Assembly (NCBI GenBank): GCA_020850355.1
Contig: JADZEX010000033.1
Location: 1-64,000, forward strand
Direction of reading: 5' to 3'
DNA: 64,000 nt
DNA from: Fimbriimonadaceae bacterium
Lineage (GTDB): Bacteria > Armatimonadota > UBA10988
The notes below the pieces were generated by a model that was given only the letters and a program-made list of their open reading frames with translations, was not told the origin of the DNA and made no database searches. The translations under genes were made by a program, and so were the position numbers. Of the stretch, positions 26,296 through 34,891 are shown in pieces (positions within the stretch are counted from its first letter, which is position 1; every line of letters starts with the position of its first letter).

Positions 26296-26330
26296 CCCGC
26301 CGCGCGGATCGCTCGGATCCGCGCGGCGGG
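26296..26330. terminator. Perfect 15-bp inverted repeat between convergent genes
   Basis: Arms 26296-26310 and 26316-26330 pair perfectly, with a 5-base loop (GCTCG). It lies six bases after the acetyltransferase stop and 18 bases from the stop of the convergent chemoreceptor gene. No T-tract is present on either side. Probably a bidirectional, hairpin-only terminator typical of GC-rich genomes. Confidence 0.75.
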
Positions 26331-26347
26331 CCAGCGCTGCGGAGGGC

Positions 26348-27991
26348 TCAGACGTCCTGGTAGACCCCGTCGTCGACCGGGATCGGCGCGGGCCGGTGGG
26401 CCGCTGGGAGCACCGCCCCGGCGCTCGCTCCGACCGGCGCGGGGCCGGCGCCGGTGCCCTGCACCACCGCCTGCAGGCCGTCAGCCAGCTCGCTGAGGCG
26501 GTCGGCGGCTTGGGCCAGGTCGGCGCTGGCGGCGGCCGACTCCTCGGCCCCGGCGGCGTTCTGCTGGGTCACCTCGTCGAGCTGATGCACTGCAAGCGTG
26601 ATCTCCCGGAGCCCGGTGCTTTGCTCACCCGCCGCAGCCGAGACCTCGGCGATCAGGCCAGCCACCTGGTCGATGGTCTTGGCCAGGCTGTCGAACACCC
26701 GGCTGACCTGACTGGCCGCGCTGACGCCATCGCCAGCGTGCGTCTGCGCCTGGGTCAGCATCTCCTGGGTGGTCTTGGCGGCTTCGGCACTGCGGCGCGC
26801 CAGGTTGCGCACTTCCTCGGCGACCACCGCGAAGCCGCGCCCGGCCTCGCCTGCCCGGGCTGCCTCCACCGCGGCGTTCAATGCCAGGAGGTTGGTCTGG
26901 AAGGCGATCTCGTCGATGGCCTTGACGATCTTGGCTGTCTCGTCGGCCGACGTGCGGATCCGGGCAATCGCCTCGGACATCGCGCCGACCACCTGCCCGC
27001 CCTCGGTGGTGGCGGTGCGCGCCTCGGTGGCCATGCCGCTCGCCTGCCGCGCGTTGTCCGACGTCCGGTCGGTCATCGCCGCCAGCTCCTCCAGCGCCGC
27101 GGAGGTCTCCACCAGCGCGGCAGCCTGCGCACTGGCGCCGTCGGCCAGGGTGACGCTGGCGGCGCTGACCTGCGCCGAAGTCTGGGCCAGGCCGTCGGCA
27201 TCGACCAGCAACTGCGCGGTGGCCCCCGACACCGGCTGCTGCACGCTGCGGTGGATCACCAGCGTGAAGAGCCCAGCCATGCCAACCAGGCCCAGGAACG
27301 CCAGCAGGCCCGCGCCGATCATGGTGGACCGCAACTCGGCGTCGGCCGCGCTCAGCGACTGGATCACCTCAAACGCGCCGTGGACCTCGCCGACCTTCCA
27401 GTTCTCCATCGTGCCGCCGGTGGCGTCCTTGCCCGCGGTGTTGCCCCACAACGCCTGCGAGGTGGCCGGGTCGCCGTGGCAGGCCAGGCACGGCTCGGTC
27501 AGCTTGACCGGCCGGAAGTAGCGCACCGCGTTGAGCTTGCGGTCGATCACGTGGTACTCGGCCAGGCTGCCGGATTCGAGCGCCTTCAGGGCGGCAGTCT
27601 CAATCTCGTCAGGAGCGTTGGCCGGATTGCGCGGCGAGAACTTCGGCGTCTTGAAGGTGTAGCCCCCCTCGTCGGCCTGCCGCTTGGCCGCCTGCCAGGC
27701 AGTCACCACCGGCACCGTTGCCAGCACCCGGTCGAGGTCGCCCTTGGCGGCGTACTGCCGGAGCTGCTTGACGTCGAACAACCCCTTGGCCCACTTGTCC
27801 TCCATCTCCTGCCGGACCGACTCGACCGCCAGGTTGATCGCCCGGGCCTTGCCGACGTAGGCCTGCACCGTGCGGTCCTTGGACTGCCGGTAGTAGAGCG
27901 AGAAGAACACCCCCACCAGTAGCACGACCATGCCACAGGCCGCCAACACGATGCGGAAGGCCAGGGTCCTGCCGCGAAGCCAGTTGCTCAC
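26348..27991 (-). CDS. Methyl-accepting chemotaxis protein with c-heme (Tll0287-like) sensor
   Basis: 547 residues. TM1 near residues 12-33; a periplasmic Tll0287-like/DUF3365 domain with a c-type heme site CLACHGDP (C168, C171, H172); TM2 about 221-243. The cytoplasmic signalling rod contains the conserved hairpin [20 protein letters not shown] and [15 protein letters not shown]. There is no clear HAMP domain between TM2 and the rod. Heme-bound sensors of this kind detect redox state or gases such as NO or O2. GTG 27991 is chosen as start because GAGGGAG stands seven bases upstream; an upstream in-frame GTG (28048) lacks such a site. No che genes lie in the window, so it is an orphan receptor here. 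Confidence 0.9.
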   Translation of the reverse strand: MSNWLRGRTLAFRIVLAACGMVVLLVGVFFSLYYRQSKDRTVQAYVGKARAINLAVESVRQEMEDKWAKGLFDVKQLRQYAAKGDLDRVLATVPVVTAWQAAKRQADEGGYTFKTPKFSPRNPANAPDEIETAALKALESGSLAEYHVIDRKLNAVRYFRPVKLTEPCLACHGDPATSQALWGNTAGKDATGGTMENWKVGEVHGAFEVIQSLSAADAELRSTMIGAGLLAFLGLVGMAGLFTLVIHRSVQQPVSGATAQLLVDADGLAQTSAQVSAASVTLADGASAQAAALVETSAALEELAAMTDRTSDNARQASGMATEARTATTEGGQVVGAMSEAIARIRTSADETAKIVKAIDEIAFQTNLLALNAAVEAARAGEAGRGFAVVAEEVRNLARRSAEAAKTTQEMLTQAQTHAGDGVSAASQVSRVFDSLAKTIDQVAGLIAEVSAAAGEQSTGLREITLAVHQLDEVTQQNAAGAEESAAASADLAQAADRLSELADGLQAVVQGTGAGPAPVGASAGAVLPAAHRPAPIPVDDGVYQDV

Positions 27992-28133
27992 TTGTCTGCT
28001 CCCTCGGTCGACTATCGGCTGGCGGGGCCGAGACTTAGGGCGACTCACCGGTGCTGTGTGGCGCCCGCCTCACCGGCGGCAGGGAGGGGAGCTGCGTCGG
28101 GCCGGCAATACCGCAGCGCGATGGGATGACGGC

Positions 28134-30944
28134 ATGGCGGCAGATAGTGAGCGGACGCGGGTCACCGTGCTGGCTTGCGGTGTCTTCGAAGGTGAGTTGC
28201 AGCACCTCGCGGCAGAGGGCTGCGAGTTCCAGACGGTGCTGCTGGATGCCGGGTTGCACAGTACCCCCGACAAGCTCCGCCGCACGCTGCAGGAGCAGAT
28301 CGACGCCGCCGACCCGGCCACCTGCGACCTGCTGGTGCTGCTCTACGGCCTCTGCGGCCGCGCCACGGTGGGCCTGACCGCGCGCGAGGTGCCGCTGCTG
28401 CTGCCGCGGACTCACGACTGCGTGGCGCTGTTTCTGGGCGACCAGCAGACCTGGCGGCAACAGTTCCGCAGTTGTCCGGGCACCCTCTGGCTGACCGCTG
28501 GCTGGTGCGAGAAGGACGCCCATCCCGACCGGCAGCGCCTCGACGCGGCGCGGCACGCCTGGACCGCGCAGGACCATCCGCAGTTCGAGCAATGGCGCGG
28601 GCAGTATGGTGAGGGTAACGCCCACCTGATCGTCGAGTTCCTGCAGAGCTGGCGGCAGCATTACCAGCGAGTCGCCTACATCAACAACGGGATCGGCGAG
28701 ATCACCGCCTACCGCGAGTCCGCCCAGGAGTTGGCCGCCGCCGTCGGCTGGCGCTACGAGGAGCTGCCCGGCAGCCTGGACTACCTGACCGGCGCCGTAC
28801 AGGGCAGCACCGACTCCAACCTCTTCCTGCTGGTGCCGCCGGGCCATCGCATCGTCGGGACCCACGACGCCCGGCTGGTGGCGGCCGTGCCGACCGGCGC
28901 CGGTTTCGTCGCACCGGCCGCCGACGAGCTGGCGGGGCGCCAGGTGATCGGTGAAGCCGCCGCCGGAGCGGCGGCCGGCCTCGGGATCGGCGTCGACGCG
29001 GGCGGCACCTTCACCGACGGGGTGCTGCTCAATCTGGCCACCGGCGAGGTGCTGGCGAAAGCCAAGACGCCGACCACGCACCACGATCTGGCCGCCGCGG
29101 TGGAGGACGCCGTGCGCCGCCTGCAGCCGCCGGCCGGCGCCGTGCGGCAGGTCGCGATCTCCACCACCCTGGCCACCAATGCCATCGTCGAAGGCCGCGG
29201 CGCCAAGGTCGGGCTGCTGCTGCTGCCCTGGAACCCGGCCTCGCTGCACGACATCCGCCACCAGCCGACGCGGCTGGTGCCCGGCCGGCTGAACATCGAT
29301 GGCGAGGAGGTCGATCCGGTCGACCCGGTGGTGGTCGCCGCGACGGTCCGCGAACTGCTGGCCGAGGGCGTCGAGGCGTTTGCTGTCAGCGGCTACGCCG
29401 GCACCCACAACCCGGTGCAGGAGCTCGCGGTGAAGGCGGCCGTGGCCGCGGTCTGCGACCATCCGGTGGTCTGTGGCCACGAGCTGTCCAGTAAGCTCGA
29501 CTTCATCCGGCGGGCGCACACCGCGGTGCTCAACGCTCGCCTGCTGCCGACCATTGGCGACCTGATGGACGCCGTCGAGGGCAGCCTGCGGCGGCTCGGG
29601 ATCCAGGCTCCCGTGTTCGTGGTCCGGGGCGACGGCTCGCTGATCGAGATGCGCGCCGCCCGCGAGCGGCCGATCGACACATTGCTCAGTGGCCCGGCCG
29701 CCAGCGCCTGTGGAGCCCGCTTCCTGACGGGCTGCGACAACCTCGTGGCGGTCGACATCGGCGGCACCACCACGGACATCGCGATTGTCCACGACGGTCA
29801 GGTCGGCGTCTGCGAGGAAGGTCCGACGGTCGGCCCGTGGCGCACCGCGGTGGCGGCGGTCGACATCCTCACCAGCGGCCTCGGCGGCGATAGCCAGGTG
29901 CGACTGACCGAAGGCGGGCTGCAACTGGCGATTGGCCCCGGCCGGGTCACGCCGCTGTCGTTCCTGGCGCAGCGCTATGAGAGCGTCGCCGACGAACTGG
30001 CCGAAGTCGCGGCGCGGGTCGGCGACGAGATCGTCCCGGCGCTGCGGATTGACTTCCTGGAACTGGTCGCCGTGCGCCCCGGCCTGCAACTGTCCGACCG
30101 CGAAGCAGCGCTGGTCGACTTGCTGGAACGTGGCCCGGCGTCGCTGCAGATGGTCGCCGACGTGACCGGCGCGCTGGCCCTGCAGACCGTGCCCACCGGC
30201 CGGCTAGAGGGCCTCGGGGTGGTCCGCCGGGCCAGCTTCACGCCGACCGATGCGCTGCACCTGCTGGATCGATTCGACGGCTTCCACCGCGGCGCTGCGG
30301 AGTCGGCGGCGCGGGTGCTGGCCGCTCAGGCCCGCCGCGCGCCGCTTCACTTCGCGCACTGGGTCCACCAGCAGTTCGTCCGTGACCTGGCCTACCAGAT
30401 CGTGCGGCGCGAGCTGTCGGTCGACCTGGGCGACCCCGCCGCCGAGCCCGGGAGTCTGCTGAACAAGGTCATCCAGTCGATGCTGCAGCCGACCGACGCG
30501 GCGCCGTTCCGGCTGCGCTTCGAGGAACGTCGGCCGCTGGTCGGCATCGGCGCCCCCGCTGGCGAGTTCCTGCCGCCGGCCGGCCTGCTGCTCGGAGCGC
30601 GGGTCGAAGTGCCCGAGCACGCCGAGGTCGCCAACGCCATCGGCGCCGTCACCGGTCGCGTGCAGGTCCGGGCCGCGGTCCACATCCGGCCCGACCCGGG
30701 TGGCCACTTCCTGCTGCTGTCAGCCCTGGGCCGCGGTGAGTACGCCGAACTGCGCGACGCGCAGGAGGCGGCGCGGGACCTGCTGGTGGACCACCTCCGC
30801 GAGCGCGCCGCCGCCTTCGGGACCGCCGAACAGGCCGTGCGGATCGACTTCGTGCAGCGCACCGGGCGGCTCAGCGACGGCAGCGACCAGCTCCTCGAAG
30901 TGCGCGTCGAGGGCCTCTTGGAGGGCCGCCCGCAGGTCGCCTGA
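28134..30944 (+). CDS. DUF1638 - hydantoinase/oxoprolinase (HyuA-like) fusion protein
   Basis: 936 residues. Residues ~8-230 are a DUF1638 domain (LACGVFEGEL, LLYGLCGRATVGLTA, LLLPRTHDCVALFLG, WLTAGWCEKDAH). Residues ~285-800 are a hydantoinase/oxoprolinase ASKHA ATPase: phosphate-1 loop GIGVDAGGTFTDGVLL, TTLATNAIVEGRGAKVGLLL, SGPAASACGARFLTG and phosphate-2 VDIGGTTTDIAIV. The remaining ~140 residues resemble the accessory tail of that family. DUF1638 proteins are often found near corrinoid methyltransferase genes. ASKHA ATPases of this type include corrinoid-protein reactivators as well as hydantoinases and oxoprolinases. The fusion suggests an ATP-driven activator, but this is an inference. 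It ends one base before the convergent methyltransferase gene. Confidence 0.82.
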   Translation: MAADSERTRVTVLACGVFEGELQHLAAEGCEFQTVLLDAGLHSTPDKLRRTLQEQIDAADPATCDLLVLLYGLCGRATVGLTAREVPLLLPRTHDCVALFLGDQQTWRQQFRSCPGTLWLTAGWCEKDAHPDRQRLDAARHAWTAQDHPQFEQWRGQYGEGNAHLIVEFLQSWRQHYQRVAYINNGIGEITAYRESAQELAAAVGWRYEELPGSLDYLTGAVQGSTDSNLFLLVPPGHRIVGTHDARLVAAVPTGAGFVAPAADELAGRQVIGEAAAGAAAGLGIGVDAGGTFTDGVLLNLATGEVLAKAKTPTTHHDLAAAVEDAVRRLQPPAGAVRQVAISTTLATNAIVEGRGAKVGLLLLPWNPASLHDIRHQPTRLVPGRLNIDGEEVDPVDPVVVAATVRELLAEGVEAFAVSGYAGTHNPVQELAVKAAVAAVCDHPVVCGHELSSKLDFIRRAHTAVLNARLLPTIGDLMDAVEGSLRRLGIQAPVFVVRGDGSLIEMRAARERPIDTLLSGPAASACGARFLTGCDNLVAVDIGGTTTDIAIVHDGQVGVCEEGPTVGPWRTAVAAVDILTSGLGGDSQVRLTEGGLQLAIGPGRVTPLSFLAQRYESVADELAEVAARVGDEIVPALRIDFLELVAVRPGLQLSDREAALVDLLERGPASLQMVADVTGALALQTVPTGRLEGLGVVRRASFTPTDALHLLDRFDGFHRGAAESAARVLAAQARRAPLHFAHWVHQQFVRDLAYQIVRRELSVDLGDPAAEPGSLLNKVIQSMLQPTDAAPFRLRFEERRPLVGIGAPAGEFLPPAGLLLGARVEVPEHAEVANAIGAVTGRVQVRAAVHIRPDPGGHFLLLSALGRGEYAELRDAQEAARDLLVDHLRERAAAFGTAEQAVRIDFVQRTGRLSDGSDQLLEVRVEGLLEGRPQVA

Positions 30945-30945
30945 G

Positions 30946-31983
30946 TCAGCCCAACTGCGGGTACAGCGCCTGCCGCTGCGCGGTCGGCAGCAGCACCAGC
31001 ACGCCCTCGGCGACCGGGAAGCTCGTGCCGCAGGCGGCGCACTGGTAATGCTCGGCGCCGGCCGTCAGGGGTTGCTCCGCGCCGGCGGCCAGGCAGTCGG
31101 GGCAGACCAGCGCCGCCGGCAGTGGTGCCCCGGCCGCCAGCTCGCCCGGTTTGCGGCAGAGCCCCTGAACCTGACCGCCGAACCAGCCCGCCAGCAGCCG
31201 GCCCCAGCCATCGCCCGGCGCGAACAGATCGACCTGCCGCTGGCGGATCGTGGTCACCGTCACCTGCCGCCGGTCGAACGGCGCCAGGGCGCGCCGCCAG
31301 GTGGCCAAGGGGATGTCGTCGTTCTCGATCACCCCGTGCTCGGTCTCGTTGCAGACCCGCCAGGCGCAGAACGAGTCCAGCTTCTGCCGCAGCCGGCTGG
31401 CGCCCTGACCCGCCGTGCTGTACATCGCCGGAGCCTGGTAGAGCCGGCAGCGCAGCCGCCGCAGCACCGGCTCTTCGGCGAAGTAGAACCACCCGCCGGG
31501 CGCCAGCAGTCGCGCGCACTCCGCGACGATTGGCGCCGGGTCGGGGAAGTGGTGCAGCGTCTGATAGCAGAACACCAACGGCAAGCTGCCGCTCCGCAAC
31601 GGCAGCCGGTTGGCATCGGCGACCAGCCGCAACGGCAGCGTCGCGAGCGCGAAGCGCGTCGCCCAGTGCGCGCAGCTTTGCAGCATGTCGAGCGACAAAT
31701 CGACCGCCAGCCCCGGCTCGCCAAACTCGTTGACCAGCGCCAGCGACCGCTGGCCCCGTTCGGCGCCCAACTCCAGAAAGCCCGGCAGCGGCACCCCGGC
31801 AGCCTGCAACCGCCGCAGTGTGGCGACCGTGTCGGTCATCCGCTCGGCCAGGATCGCCTCGATCCCGGCGGCGTCGAACTCGTCGTCGAAGAGCCGTTCG
31901 CCGGCCACCTGCTGGCGCACCAGCTTGGCCCGAAACGCGATCTCCCCACGCTGCGCCGCCAGCGGCTGCCGCTCGTCGGACAT
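30946..31983 (-). CDS. Class I SAM methyltransferase with C-terminal zinc ribbon
   Basis: 345 residues. Rossmann methyltransferase core: FLELGAERGQRSL (motif I), AVDLSLDMLQ (motif II), DANRLPLRSGSLPLVFCYQTLHHFPDPA (motif III/IV) and LLAPGGWFYFAEEP. A C-terminal Cys4 ribbon follows (LVCPDCLAAG...YQCAACGTSFPVAEGVLVLLP), of the Trm112-like YcaR/YbaR kind. Normally the ribbon is an N-terminal partner of such methyltransferases; here it is C-terminal. Substrate unknown; lipids, quinones or small molecules are possible. ATG 31983 has GAGG six bases upstream; ATG 31995 is an alternative. It follows the metallophosphatase gene by 49 bases. Confidence 0.85.
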   Translation of the reverse strand: MSDERQPLAAQRGEIAFRAKLVRQQVAGERLFDDEFDAAGIEAILAERMTDTVATLRRLQAAGVPLPGFLELGAERGQRSLALVNEFGEPGLAVDLSLDMLQSCAHWATRFALATLPLRLVADANRLPLRSGSLPLVFCYQTLHHFPDPAPIVAECARLLAPGGWFYFAEEPVLRRLRCRLYQAPAMYSTAGQGASRLRQKLDSFCAWRVCNETEHGVIENDDIPLATWRRALAPFDRRQVTVTTIRQRQVDLFAPGDGWGRLLAGWFGGQVQGLCRKPGELAAGAPLPAALVCPDCLAAGAEQPLTAGAEHYQCAACGTSFPVAEGVLVLLPTAQRQALYPQLG

Positions 31984-32032
31984 GGCCCGCCTCATCCCGC
32001 CGATAGCCTGACGCAGCCGCCCGTGCTGACGG

Positions 32033-33436
32033 TCAACTGGGCGTCAGGCGATAGCTCGCGGCGACGCGGCGGTTGGTGTAGTTGGGGCGCTCGGCGGCGG
32101 GGAGCAGGGCCTGGATGAAGTCGACTTGCGCCGGCCCGCCGGGCGCCACCTGCACTCGTAGGTGGCCAGAGCCGTCGACCAGGTGGCCTTCGACGTAGCC
32201 GTACTCCTGGGCGGGATTGGTGCTCCGGCGGCCCGGGTGGCCGGGTTGCGGCAGCAGGTGGTAGACGATACCGTCGCGCTCCTGCTGACAGTAGAAGTGG
32301 TCGTGGCCGTGGAACACGGCGCGCACGCCGGTCTCGCGGAGCAGGTCGTGGATCGGTTGCGGCCAGCCGGGTCGCTGGGTTGCGAAGCCCGGGCTGCGGT
32401 CAGCGTGCTGGCCGCCCCACTCGCCGAGGTGCAACCACTCGACACCGCCGCGGCCGTTCGGATCGCCGCCGACCAGGTGGTGGATGAAGACCAGCTTGAG
32501 CGCCGCCCGGCTGCCGCGGAGGGTCTCCTGCAGCCAACGGTACTGCGTCTCGCCGAGCGTGCGGGCCCACACATCCTGCCGGGTCGGCTTGCGACGGGTC
32601 GGCCAGAAGGGGTCCAGCACCACCAGCAGGGCGTCGCCCCATTCCCAGGCGTAGTAGTTCTGGAGCAGCCCACAGCCCGGCTCGACGACCCCGTTGCCGC
32701 GGTAGATGCCGCCCGGAACCGGGTTGGCGAAGTAGCGCTGGCGCTGCTGGCAGGACCAGGTGGCGACGTTCTCGCCCTGGCTCTGGTACAGCCAGCCCAA
32801 CTCGCCATCGTGGTTGCCGAGGGCCAGGAAGACCGGCGCGCTGTGGCCCAGCAGCCCGAAGTAGTAGCGCTGGGCGAGGTACTGCGCCGCCGCGGCATGG
32901 TAGTCGCCAGCGTACTTTTCGCCCATGAATGTGTCGCCCAGGTCGAGGTGGAAGTCGGGGCCGTCGGCCAGCGCATTGCGCAGGGTCTGGGCGTAGAGCT
33001 CTGGCGCGGTGTTCTCGTCGAGGTGGGAGTCCGCGCTGATGGTGAAGGTGAACCCTTGCCCGCGTGGGCGCTGGGTCTGGGCGCGGCCCTGCGCCACCAC
33101 CTGCTGGGCGGCGTTCTGCAACTGCCAGGTGTAGCCGGTGCCGGGCTGCAGGCCGGCCACCTCGACGTGCTGCGGCTGCCCAGCCGCATAGTCTCGCAGC
33201 CCGCACCGCCGCGCCGGCCCGCCGGCCGGGGTCACCACCAGCTCCGCCCGCAACGGCTGGTAGGCCAGCACACTCCAGGTCAGGCGGTCGGCGCCGGGCC
33301 GCGCCAGGATCACGTCCAAGGGCTGCGCCGGCACCGCGGTCTGGAAGGTCAAGCCCGCGGTCCCGGGCGGGGCCGCGCGGAGGCAGCCGGCGGTCAGGCC
33401 GCCGAGCGCGGTCAAGCCGAACGAGCGTCGGTTCAT
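32033..33436 (-). CDS. Exported calcineurin-like metallophosphatase (purple acid phosphatase-type)
   Basis: 467 residues. An N-terminal export signal with an Ala/Gly-Cys end (RRSFGLTALGGLTAGC) predicts a lipoprotein or Tat/Sec substrate. An Ig-like/fibronectin-type lead domain (residues 40-120) precedes the metallophosphatase core: SADSHLD (metal Asp), LDLGDTFMG, GNHDGE, IHHLVG and the closing HGHDHFY. The lead domain plus core is the purple acid phosphatase layout. Likely role: extracytoplasmic phosphate release. ATG 33436 has GGAGG six bases upstream and overlaps the sulfatase stop by four bases (ATGA), so the pair is translated together. Confidence 0.88.
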   Translation of the reverse strand: MNRRSFGLTALGGLTAGCLRAAPPGTAGLTFQTAVPAQPLDVILARPGADRLTWSVLAYQPLRAELVVTPAGGPARRCGLRDYAAGQPQHVEVAGLQPGTGYTWQLQNAAQQVVAQGRAQTQRPRGQGFTFTISADSHLDENTAPELYAQTLRNALADGPDFHLDLGDTFMGEKYAGDYHAAAAQYLAQRYYFGLLGHSAPVFLALGNHDGELGWLYQSQGENVATWSCQQRQRYFANPVPGGIYRGNGVVEPGCGLLQNYYAWEWGDALLVVLDPFWPTRRKPTRQDVWARTLGETQYRWLQETLRGSRAALKLVFIHHLVGGDPNGRGGVEWLHLGEWGGQHADRSPGFATQRPGWPQPIHDLLRETGVRAVFHGHDHFYCQQERDGIVYHLLPQPGHPGRRSTNPAQEYGYVEGHLVDGSGHLRVQVAPGGPAQVDFIQALLPAAERPNYTNRRVAASYRLTPS

Positions 33437-34881
33437 GGCTGCCCTCCTGTCCGGCCACCGCGGCGGCCGCCTTGGCCGCCGCCCTGGCCCGTGGCCGGGG
33501 CGGTCGCCTGGGTCGGATCGTAGTGCGGGTTGGGTCGCGTGCGCTGCGCGCCGACCGCCTCGAGCCAGGCGTCCAGCCGACCCACCAGGTCCTGCGTGCG
33601 GGCCGGCTCCGCGGCTGCCAGGTCGTGCTGTTCGCCCAGGTCGGTGGCCAGATTGTAGAGCTTCGGCTGCGGGTGCTCGTCGTGCCGCAGGACCTTCCAG
33701 TCGCCGTGCAGATAGGCCGAACTCGGTCCGAGCGGGTCCTTGTCGTAGGCCGGGAAGTGGATCCCCAGCCCCTCCCGCGACCGTTTCACGGTGCCCTGCC
33801 CAGTGGCCAGCAGCGGAGTCAGGTCGCCCCCTTCGACTTCGGCCGCCAAGGGGGCTGTGGCCCCGGCCCAAGCCGCGAAGGTCGGCAGCAGGTCGAGGCC
33901 GCTGACCATTTGATGGCAGCAGGCGCCGCGTGCCACACCGGGTCCGGCAATCAGGAACGGCACCCGCAGGCCGCCCTCCCAACAGCCGCCTTTGCCGCCG
34001 CGCAGCGGCGAGTTGCGGCCGGGTGTGCCGTGGTCGGTGGTGTAGACCACGTAGGTCTGCTCGGCGATCCCGAGCGCCTGGAGCTGGTCCAGGACCTCGC
34101 CGATGGTGGCGTCCAACTCCTCCACGCCGGCGATCCCGGCCGCTTCGCGCTGGTCCACGCCCCGCGCCTGCACCGCCGCCAGGCTGGCCGGCAGCACGTC
34201 GGCCGGCTGGCGACTGCTGTAGTGGCAGAGGTTCAGGAAGAACGGCTTGCCGGCCGCGGCCTGGCGCTTGATGAAGTCCAGCCCCAGCCGCGTGATCGCC
34301 CCGACCTGCTGCGGGTTGGGGTTGGCTGTCCGCTCCGGGCCGCGATTGCCGTTGGCGCCGTCGGCCTCGTCAAACCCGTGCTGCCGCGGGTCGACCTCGC
34401 CGACGTGCCACTTGCCGAAGTGCGCGGTGGCGTAACCGGCGCTGCGCAGCAGGCTGCCGGTGGTCGGCGTAGTGGTCGGCAACTGCAACACGCAGCTTGG
34501 CGGGAGCAGCTTCGTCGAGCGGCCCGCCGTGCCGTCCCGTTCCTCCACCCCGTCCTCGTTGATGAAGGTCATGTGCAGCCGCGCCGGGCTGATCCCGGTC
34601 AGCAGCGCCGCCCGCGACGGCGTGCAGCGCGGCGAGGCGGCGTAGCCCCGCGCGAAGCGCAGACCATTGGCCGCCAGCCGCTGCAGGGCCGGGGTCTGGA
34701 CCTGCTGGCCGCGGCTGGCGGGCAGGCGGTCGTCCATCGGCACGCCGCTGCTGGTCCAGCCGAGGCCCTCGCCCACAATCAGCACGATGTTCGGCCGGGC
34801 CGGGCCGGCCCGCAGGCGGGAAGCCAGCAGGCCGGCAGCGGTCACGGTCAGGAAGCCACGGCGGTGCAGCGACGGGTTCAT
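33433..34881 (-). CDS. Exported sulfatase-family hydrolase (CTPSR type)
   Basis: 482 residues. Export signal HRRGFLTVTAAGLLASRL. Sulfatase core with the formylglycine motif CTPSRAALLTG (Cys86), GKWHVGEVD, TTDHGT and GGLRVPFLIAGPG. The first metal-binding strand, usually with two Asp (DDLGW), reads VGEGLGWTS, so both Asp are replaced by Gly-Glu. It may be a phosphohydrolase-like or altered-metal member. The C-terminus is a Gly/Arg/Gln-rich tail (GQGGGQGGRRGGRTGGQP). ATG 34881 has GAGG eight bases upstream. It sits 10 bases after an LTxxQ-repeat gene and overlaps the metallophosphatase gene. Confidence 0.88.
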   Translation of the reverse strand: MNPSLHRRGFLTVTAAGLLASRLRAGPARPNIVLIVGEGLGWTSSGVPMDDRLPASRGQQVQTPALQRLAANGLRFARGYAASPRCTPSRAALLTGISPARLHMTFINEDGVEERDGTAGRSTKLLPPSCVLQLPTTTPTTGSLLRSAGYATAHFGKWHVGEVDPRQHGFDEADGANGNRGPERTANPNPQQVGAITRLGLDFIKRQAAAGKPFFLNLCHYSSRQPADVLPASLAAVQARGVDQREAAGIAGVEELDATIGEVLDQLQALGIAEQTYVVYTTDHGTPGRNSPLRGGKGGCWEGGLRVPFLIAGPGVARGACCHQMVSGLDLLPTFAAWAGATAPLAAEVEGGDLTPLLATGQGTVKRSREGLGIHFPAYDKDPLGPSSAYLHGDWKVLRHDEHPQPKLYNLATDLGEQHDLAAAEPARTQDLVGRLDAWLEAVGAQRTRPNPHYDPTQATAPATGQGGGQGGRRGGRTGGQP

Positions 34882-34891
34882 CGTCGGTTCC

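Noticed and set aside
28035..30089. 684-codon open frame antisense to the DUF1638-hydantoinase gene
   Set aside because: High GC leaves stop-free antisense frames; composition is Arg/His/Gln-rich with no motif, and the sense protein has clear catalytic signatures.
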